A stretch of 64,000 nt of DNA. It comes from a virus. The notes under the pieces were generated by a model. That model did no database searches, was not told where the DNA came from, and saw nothing but the letters and a program-made list of their open reading frames with translations. Below, in pieces: positions 59,455 to 64,000 of the stretch; the stretch's first letter is position 1, and every line of letters begins with the position of its first letter. The DNA is taken from positions 497,117 through 561,116 of the IMG/VR virus record IMGVR_UViG_3300046616_000314, one strand, 5' to 3'. A program made the position numbers and the translations under genes.

Positions 59455-60408
59455 ATGCCTGATATTAATGACGCCCGCATTGACGGCACTTCTGTTTATT
59501 TCATTCCCGATGACGCTAACGTAAGTGTCAGCGGTGAACCGACGACAGTTAAAACGGTTGAAGGTCCCCCAGGTCCGCAGGGTCCGATTGGTAACACGGG
59601 TGTCACGGGCGCATCGATCTCCAACGCGGTTGTCAATTCGACAACGGGTGCTCTGACTTTCACGCTGACTGATAACACGGTCGTTGAAGCAGGCATCGTG
59701 CCGCCCGGTCCCGCTGGTCCACAAGGACCCCAAGGCAACACGGGTGTTCAAGGTATCCAGGGTATTCAGGGCGTCCAAGGAAACCCAGGCTCGCCCGGCA
59801 TCCCAGGTATTCAGGGCATCCAAGGTCCGATTGGTAACGCGGGTGTCCAAGGTCCGCAAGGCGTTGGCGTTACGAATGCTGCTGTCAATTCTAGCACGGG
59901 TGTTCTGACTTTCACCCTATCAAATAACGCCACAGTCGTCGCAGGAACGGTCCCCGCTGGTCCTCAAGGGGTGCAGGGCATCCAAGGCATTCAAGGGCTT
60001 CCTGGCTCTCCTGGCGCGACCGGCAACACGGGTTTGACAGGCAACACGGGTCCGATTGGTCCCAAAGGTGACAACTTCGAAGTCGTCATTTCCAACAGTG
60101 CCGTATCTGGTAACTACGTCATGGACATCGGAACGTCGAACAACCTTTACAACTTGACACTAGTCGGTTCCACGAGTTTGATTTTCTCGAATGCGACACA
60201 AACAACGCGCACCTATACAGGCATCGTTGTCATTCGACAAAACGCCACAGGTGGTTACTCTGTGACTTTCCCTGCCAATTGCCGCACTCCAAATGACGAA
60301 CAATACATCGTTTCCACTGCACCAAACGCGATGGACGTGTACACGTTCTTCACATTTGATGGTGGATCAACCTATCTATTGAATCAAATCGGGCAGTATT
60401 ACCAGTAA
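59455..60408 (+). CDS. tail fibre protein with three collagen-like segments
   Basis: 317 residues. Gly-x-y runs lie at about 37-52, 83-143 and 168-205 (GPQGPQGNTGVQG, GIQGIQG repeats), separated by two near-identical modules (SISNAVVNSTTGALTFTLTD and VTNAAVNSSTGVLTFTLSN). The C-terminal ~110 residues form a beta-rich tip. Collagen-like triple helices are common in phage fibres. It shares its module with the 28569 fibre, so these may assemble on the same particle. Confidence 0.75.
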   Translation: MPDINDARIDGTSVYFIPDDANVSVSGEPTTVKTVEGPPGPQGPIGNTGVTGASISNAVVNSTTGALTFTLTDNTVVEAGIVPPGPAGPQGPQGNTGVQGIQGIQGVQGNPGSPGIPGIQGIQGPIGNAGVQGPQGVGVTNAAVNSSTGVLTFTLSNNATVVAGTVPAGPQGVQGIQGIQGLPGSPGATGNTGLTGNTGPIGPKGDNFEVVISNSAVSGNYVMDIGTSNNLYNLTLVGSTSLIFSNATQTTRTYTGIVVIRQNATGGYSVTFPANCRTPNDEQYIVSTAPNAMDVYTFFTFDGGSTYLLNQIGQYYQ

Positions 60409-61679
60409 TGTTATATCGCCACATTTTAAAATTCAAGCCCAACAAGGCAACGATCACAACGAGTCCGAGTTTTTCCACGTTTAGTAATCGTGTGAACAAT
60501 GGTACTGCGTATGCGCTCCCCATTGGTTCTAACGGATCGGCATTTCGGTATACTTGTGCGCAAGGTGGACAATACGTTCTCACTGGGAACGGTGCGACTC
60601 TTTTGAGCATCAGCAAATTTGATGTAAATGGTGTTCTAGAAAGTACGCCAATTTTTACCGATGATTTGATAGCCCGCTGGAATAACCCAAGTGCAGGGTC
60701 TTACGATAGTGCATTTGCATTCATGTCTCGTAATGGGAAAACGGTAATATACGGGTTGACTCGATATAATGGCGGATTGAGAACCACAGGTGTATTCTAT
60801 TATCAGTTCAACGATTCTCTACAGGTTTTCGAGTATAAAACTTTTAGTGCAACGACACCATCCGTCGCAGGCGTCGGGCTGAAATATGCCCTTAGCGATG
60901 ATGGTACGAAAATGGCTCAGTGGTATATGAACGGTACGGATTACGCCACCGGTCAAATCAACGTCGTGGACGTTAACACAATGGCACTCATATACACGGT
61001 TCCGCTGACCAATGTCGCGGTCTCCGATATGTGTTTCATGCCGAATGACGATCTCGTAATAGCCTATGGAACCGGCGGACTATATAATTGGCCAAAGGCT
61101 ACAGTTCGCGTTTATCGGAACGCCACCACTTCGGCAAATGTGTTCGGATCGGTAACTAACCCATCCACCGATGCATCAACAACCTTACCTATTTTCCGAC
61201 GTGAAAATTTTGTGACGAACAATCGTCTTTATATGTTTGGTCAGGGCGCCCCGCTCTCGTCACCGGGCGCGGTCCCAGGTGGCACTTCCACGGGCGCCAG
61301 CATATTCGCCATGGACTACGATCCTGCGACCATGCAGTTCACCCGCGTTTACACGTCTTATGAACCGCGACGCGCAACAGACGCCGCCGTCATCAATACG
61401 GGTGGATATACGCGCCAGCCAACGACCGCCAGCCAAAATTTCTCCATTGGTCACGATGCCAACGGGAACACCTATATCTATGCCATCGCCCCCGGAACCC
61501 CGTACAGCCAGGGCGACCAAGTTCAAGCTCTCCATAAGATCAAGAACGGCGTTGGAAGTGTTCTGAAACCATCTTACATTCCGGTCGCGGCATTCACTAA
61601 CCCAATGCAAAGCGGAATGCTTCAAGCCCCCAACGGCGAAATAATCGTCCCCGGTAATATGATCAAATTCGAAAACTAA
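60408..61679 (+). CDS. fibre-associated protein, possible beta-propeller
   Basis: 423 residues. Regular strand-rich repeats such as ALSDDGTKMAQWYMNG, INVVDVNTMALIYTV and MCFMPNDDLVIAYGTGG look like propeller blades. TAATG overlap with the fibre gene suggests they work together, as adhesin and partner. No enzyme motif. Propeller is an eye judgement. Confidence 0.55.
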   Translation: MLYRHILKFKPNKATITTSPSFSTFSNRVNNGTAYALPIGSNGSAFRYTCAQGGQYVLTGNGATLLSISKFDVNGVLESTPIFTDDLIARWNNPSAGSYDSAFAFMSRNGKTVIYGLTRYNGGLRTTGVFYYQFNDSLQVFEYKTFSATTPSVAGVGLKYALSDDGTKMAQWYMNGTDYATGQINVVDVNTMALIYTVPLTNVAVSDMCFMPNDDLVIAYGTGGLYNWPKATVRVYRNATTSANVFGSVTNPSTDASTTLPIFRRENFVTNNRLYMFGQGAPLSSPGAVPGGTSTGASIFAMDYDPATMQFTRVYTSYEPRRATDAAVINTGGYTRQPTTASQNFSIGHDANGNTYIYAIAPGTPYSQGDQVQALHKIKNGVGSVLKPSYIPVAAFTNPMQSGMLQAPNGEIIVPGNMIKFEN

Positions 61680-61753
61680 GTACCTGATTTTTAACAGGAA
61701 ATTATTTTATCGAAAATTTGATTTTATTATTGACGCTCACTCGTCGTTATGAG

Positions 61754-61760
61754 ATAAATA
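61754..61760 (+). promoter_or_regulatory. T4-type late promoter box
   Basis: ATAAATA 57 bp before the short frame at 61818. Confidence 0.55.
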
Positions 61761-61817
61761 GAAATACGAACTGCCACTGAGGCGGCTCGCAACCCATTTT
61801 TGGAGACCACCAGTTCA

Positions 61818-61943
61818 ATGACTCGTTCGTTCCACATTGTTGCAGATATCACCAGCGCGGGCATTCCAGCCGCCGCTGTGATGATCCGTGACTTTGCGAA
61901 CCAACCCGTCAATCAACCGGGTCTCGGAGGCATGTACGTGTAA
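61818..61943 (+). CDS. 41-residue hypothetical protein
   Basis: Short frame starting MTRSFHIVADITSAGI and ending LGGMYV, moderately hydrophobic. GGAG lies 12 bp upstream, a late box further up and a terminator after it, so it may be a real small late gene. Function unknown. Confidence 0.4.
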   Translation: MTRSFHIVADITSAGIPAAAVMIRDFANQPVNQPGLGGMYV

Positions 61944-61970
61944 ACTGAATATCATCAGTTTTAGGGTACC

Positions 61971-62005
61971 GAGCCTCCTGAACGTAAAGTTCTGGGGGCT
62001 TTTTT
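61971..62005 (+). terminator. intrinsic terminator
   Basis: Imperfect stem of about 11 bp around AGCCTCCTGAAC/GTTCTGGGGGCT with loop GTAAA, then TTTTT. Confidence 0.7.
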
Positions 62006-62025
62006 AATGCCCGAAATCCTGATGG

Positions 62026-62101
62026 GGTCCTTTAGCTCAGTTGGTAGAGCATCGTCTTGATAAGGCGAGGGTCGCTGGTTCAAGTCCAGCAGGGACTACC
62101 A
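62026..62101 (+). tRNA. tRNA-Ile (anticodon GAT)
   Basis: 76 nt; acceptor GGTCCTT/AGGGACT (G-U pairs), loop TTGATAA, T-loop TTCAAGT, encoded CCA. Confidence 0.92.
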
Positions 62102-62141
62102 AATTTTTAACTCTAACCGGAAGCCTTATCAACTTCCAAGT

Positions 62142-62216
62142 GGTGCTGTAGCTCAGTGGGAGAGCATCGGGTTGTCAGTCCGAGGGTCGCGGGTTCAATC
62201 CCCGTCAGCACCGCCA
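62142..62216 (+). tRNA. tRNA-Asp (anticodon GTC)
   Basis: 75 nt; acceptor GGTGCTG, loop TTGTCAG, T-loop TTCAATC, encoded CCA. Confidence 0.92.
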
Positions 62217-62629
62217 CTTTCGCAGAGGAAGAAATTCCAATGCAAAATTTTCTGATTTGCCTCCCCGGCTGTTTCGATGACCGGGGAGGCAGGTAAGGAA
62301 ATGGTCTTTGACATAACACTCATACTTTTTGAGTGCCTGAATATTATCAGATGGGAACAGTGCCGTTCCTGTGCATGGGAATCATTTCGTGCTTAGCAGT
62401 CTGATATGGGAAGAAATACAGTCACCAAGCCCTGTAGGCTTGTTCTGACTGTTGGCAACTCCACCCGCCTACGGGCGTTTCGGGCACTTTAATAGTATGA
62501 GCGTTGTGTCGGTCTTTGACATTGTTGAAAAAACAAACAGTACACCCCGCCGTGGCGACGATGATCGCGGCGGGGTGACAGGAAAGTTGCGCCAAGTATC
62601 AACCGTGGTACTTCGCATAACTTTTCTGT
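62217..62629 (+). other. hairpin-rich spacer between tRNAs
   Basis: 413 bp with no credible gene. It holds perfect 10-bp stems at 62259-62290 and 62543-62577, and a 6-bp plus 5-bp nested stem around 62420-62455. Could be processing sites or an unrecognised structured RNA. Confidence 0.35.
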
Positions 62630-62703
62630 TGGGGAATGGTGTAATGGTAACACGCTGGGCTTTGGTCTCAGAATTCTAGGTTCGAGTCCTAGTTCCCCAA
62701 CCA
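62630..62703 (+). tRNA. tRNA-Gln (anticodon TTG)
   Basis: 74 nt; acceptor TGGGGAA, loop CTTTGGT, T-loop TTCGAGT, encoded CCA. Confidence 0.92.
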
Positions 62704-62747
62704 TTTAAGTTATTACTATTGCTTGAAGGAAACTTCAAGCTCAAAGT

Positions 62748-62826
62748 CGCGGGAAGGACAAGATAGTTAGTCACCAGCCTCATAAGCTGGAATATCTGGT
62801 AGATGCGAGCACTACTCCCGCTCCCA
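62748..62826 (+). tRNA. tRNA-like element (anticodon CAT)
   Basis: 79 nt. Perfect 5-bp anticodon arm CCAGC/GCTGG with canonical loop CTCATAA; acceptor CGCGGGA pairs with TCCCGCT except position 1 (C opposite T), then C-CCA; T-arm GTAG/CTAC with loop TGCGAGC. The D-arm is only 3 bp and lacks GG. The C1 mismatch and CAT anticodon recall initiator tRNA, but the three G-C pairs of initiators are missing. Could be a decayed or atypical tRNA-Met/fMet/Ile2. Confidence 0.5.
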
Positions 62827-63002
62827 ACTCGGCACGGTGATGAACCGGTAAGTCCAAGCGAATGAAGGTCCGACATAGCGGTTGTTGGAGCAAGGTCCCT
62901 CCCTCAAAGAGGGGCGCCTAGAAATTGGTCCCCTGGAACCCGTGACAATCCAGGGGCGAAAGTCTCTCCATTGGCGGCTGGTTGGAGAGAGCCCGGTATT
63001 GT
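62827..63002 (+). other. hairpin-rich spacer
   Basis: 176 bp without a gene; two perfect 8-bp stems at 62930-62956 and 62963-62990. Probably part of the processed tRNA transcript. Confidence 0.3.
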
Positions 63003-63079
63003 CGGAATATGGCGCAGCTTGGTAGCGCATTTCGCTGGGGGCGAAAGGGTCGCAGGTTCAAATCCTGCTATTCCGACCA
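63003..63079 (+). tRNA. tRNA-Pro (anticodon GGG)
   Basis: 77 nt; acceptor CGGAATA, loop CTGGGGG, T-loop TTCAAAT, encoded CCA. Confidence 0.9.
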
Positions 63080-63088
63080 ACTTTTTAC

Positions 63089-63116
63089 TTGACGTTACTG
63101 AATAGAATGATACTAT
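63089..63116 (+). promoter_or_regulatory. sigma70-like promoter
   Basis: TTGACG at 63089-63094, 16 bp spacer, TACTAT at 63111-63116, before the 63143 gene. Confidence 0.6.
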
Positions 63117-63142
63117 ACAGTCATTCATTTGGAGATTGTTTC

Positions 63143-63316
63143 ATGGACATCAACGACGACATTATCATCTTCGGTGAAGGTAAGGACGTTGTTGTCCTGA
63201 AGAAAGCCGAATGGGACAAAATCAAGGAAATCATCGCCCGGTATCCCGAAGCGGAAGCCGAACTGAAGGCGGCTAATCTGGAAATCCTGCCCATCGAAAT
63301 CGGGCGGACGCGCTAA
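63143..63316 (+). CDS. small acidic hypothetical protein
   Basis: 57 residues: a strand (DIIIFGEGKDVVVLK) and a helix (WDKIKEIIARYPEAEAELKAA), a shape seen in antitoxin-like and other small regulators, but no partner toxin is nearby. The ATG at 63143 follows GGAG and the promoter at 63089; an upstream in-frame ATG overlaps the -35 box and is rejected. Confidence 0.6.
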   Translation: MDINDDIIIFGEGKDVVVLKKAEWDKIKEIIARYPEAEAELKAANLEILPIEIGRTR

Positions 63317-63337
63317 CGAAATTTTACGGCTGTTGGA

Positions 63338-63403
63338 TTTGCGTGTAACAGGTTCGAACCCTGACCATAAGCTCTTACGAGCATATGAGTAAGCCTACGC
63401 AAA
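63338..63403 (+). other. tRNA-like fragment with canonical T-arm
   Basis: 66 nt closed by a 7-bp TTTGCGT/ACGCAAA stem. Inside are a 4-bp stem with the exact T-loop TTCGAAC and a 5-bp hairpin CTTAC/GTAAG with a 10-nt loop. It looks like a truncated or two-arm tRNA. On the minus strand the outer stem also forms. Confidence 0.35.
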
Positions 63404-63411
63404 ATACTTTA

Positions 63412-63440
63412 TTGACAGTACCGCGTCAATAAAGTATAAA
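63412..63440 (+). promoter_or_regulatory. sigma70-like promoter for tRNAs
   Basis: TTGACA at 63412-63417, 17 bp spacer, TATAAA at 63435-63440; ATAAATA (63436-63442) overlaps the -10 box. Drives tRNA-Asn. Confidence 0.65.
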
Positions 63441-63476
63441 TATAATTACAAGTTCAGAGGCGAAATGCCCTCTGTT

Positions 63477-63550
63477 CCGTGGTAGCTCAGCGGTAGAGTA
63501 GGTGGCTGTTAACCACTTGGTCGTAGGTTCGAATCCTACCCACGGAGCCA
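63477..63550 (+). tRNA. tRNA-Asn (anticodon GTT)
   Basis: 74 nt; acceptor TCCGTGG, loop CTGTTAA, T-loop TTCGAAT, encoded CCA. Confidence 0.92.
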
Positions 63551-63553
63551 GTT

Positions 63554-63597
63554 AAAGCCAGCTAGTCCGCCTAAAGGTGGAGACTAGCTGGCTTTTT
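63554..63597 (+). terminator. intrinsic terminator
   Basis: 14-bp perfect stem (63554-63567 with 63582-63595) and a T-run; ends the tRNA-Asn transcript. Confidence 0.85.
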
Positions 63598-63622
63598 CAT
63601 TCCAAAATTTTATCACATTTGT

Positions 63623-63699
63623 CGGGGTGTAGCGCAGTCTGGTAGCGCGCTCGTTTCGGTAACGAGAGGTCGGAAGTTCGATTCTTCCTACCCCGACCA
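63623..63699 (+). tRNA. tRNA-Pro (anticodon CGG)
   Basis: 77 nt; acceptor CGGGGTG, loop TTCGGTA, T-loop TTCGATT, encoded CCA. Confidence 0.9.
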
Positions 63700-63700
63700 A

Positions 63701-64000
63701 CTATCCTCCAAAGTCTGGCGGAAGAACGCCAAACGGTGGTTCATGATCTACGGGTGCAGCTTGTTCTTTGTCGTACCTACGGCGAATCTTAGCGGCATTT
63801 TTGATGATCGCTTTCGTCATATCCTTGCCCCAGGTTCCGTTCCGGCGAACCGAAGCCCGATCAACGAGTTTGACTCCTGTCTTCTTCGCATACTCGCCAA
63901 GGTACATTGTCCACATGACGCTGCTATCGTCGGTAACTTTGCGAAGATACGTTAGGTCGATTTCCTCGTAACCTGAATCGACGGCGATGGCATAAAGATA
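63701..64000 (-). CDS. hypothetical protein, 5'-partial at window edge
   Basis: The frame is open from 63701 to the right edge without a stop and so continues outside the window; at least 99 residues are visible. The visible end is basic in the middle (IIKNAAKIRRRYDKEQ) and closes with PPFGVLPPDFGG. An internal ATG at 63916 is not needed as a start. No family recognised. Confidence 0.55.
   Translation of the reverse strand, partial: YLYAIAVDSGYEEIDLTYLRKVTDDSSVMWTMYLGEYAKKTGVKLVDRASVRRNGTWGKDMTKAIIKNAAKIRRRYDKEQAAPVDHEPPFGVLPPDFGG

Overview
The window is part of a large tailed-phage genome of the T4 superfamily (contractile-tailed myovirus). Hallmarks are a T4-type tail sheath, tail tube, large terminase, head-completion protein, gp32-type single-strand DNA-binding protein and UvsX recombinase, together with a recurrent ATAAATA box that matches the T4 late promoter. 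The gene load suggests a big, possibly jumbo, genome: two aminoacyl-tRNA synthetases, 16 tRNA genes plus tRNA-like elements, and dozens of small ORFans. The host cannot be read directly. A bacterial transglutaminase-like cysteine protease and a LemA/TPM pair make a proteobacterial, perhaps alphaproteobacterial, host plausible; this is inference.

Layout. 1-6.1 kb: leftward genes for seryl-tRNA synthetase, a MazG-like enzyme, a nucleotidyltransferase-like protein and an M15-type peptidase. 6.2-18 kb: mainly rightward virion genes (sheath, tube, baseplate tube-like protein, head completion, probable small terminase) with tyrosyl-tRNA synthetase and a Nudix fusion. 18-24 kb: small unknowns and a TPM-like/LemA pair. 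24-36.4 kb: AAA+ ATPase, large terminase, a collagen-like fibre, a ligase-like enzyme, a large acidic protein, gp32, UvsX and a UvsY-like protein. 36.8-40.5 kb: tail fibre cassette and a leftward Dps-like ferritin. 40.6-45.4 kb: early-promoter genes, an ADP-ribosyltransferase-like protein and a secreted cysteine protease. 45.4-47.2 kb: 1.7 kb without credible genes that looks like one or two large structured RNAs on the minus strand. 47.3-59.4 kb: spanins, then a long leftward array of small paralogues with ten minus-strand tRNAs. 59.4-61.7 kb: a second fibre cassette. 62-63.7 kb: six plus-strand tRNAs, tRNA-like elements and hairpin-rich spacer.

Regulation. Two promoter classes are visible. 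Sigma70-like sites (TTGACA, 16-17 bp, TATxxT-like) sit before small accessory genes, tRNAs and the large RNA. ATAAATA boxes sit 20-90 bp before virion genes, the spanins, the Dps-like gene and several unknowns. At two places the late box overlaps or abuts an intrinsic terminator, so that late RNA should start inside the terminator hairpin.

The two most unusual systems are (i) at least 26 small paralogous proteins that share a C-terminal EEDAxxFKLKW-type motif, most in translationally overlapping tandem, and (ii) the 1.3-1.7 kb structured RNA locus, which contains repeated tRNA-mimicking modules and has its own promoters and terminator.
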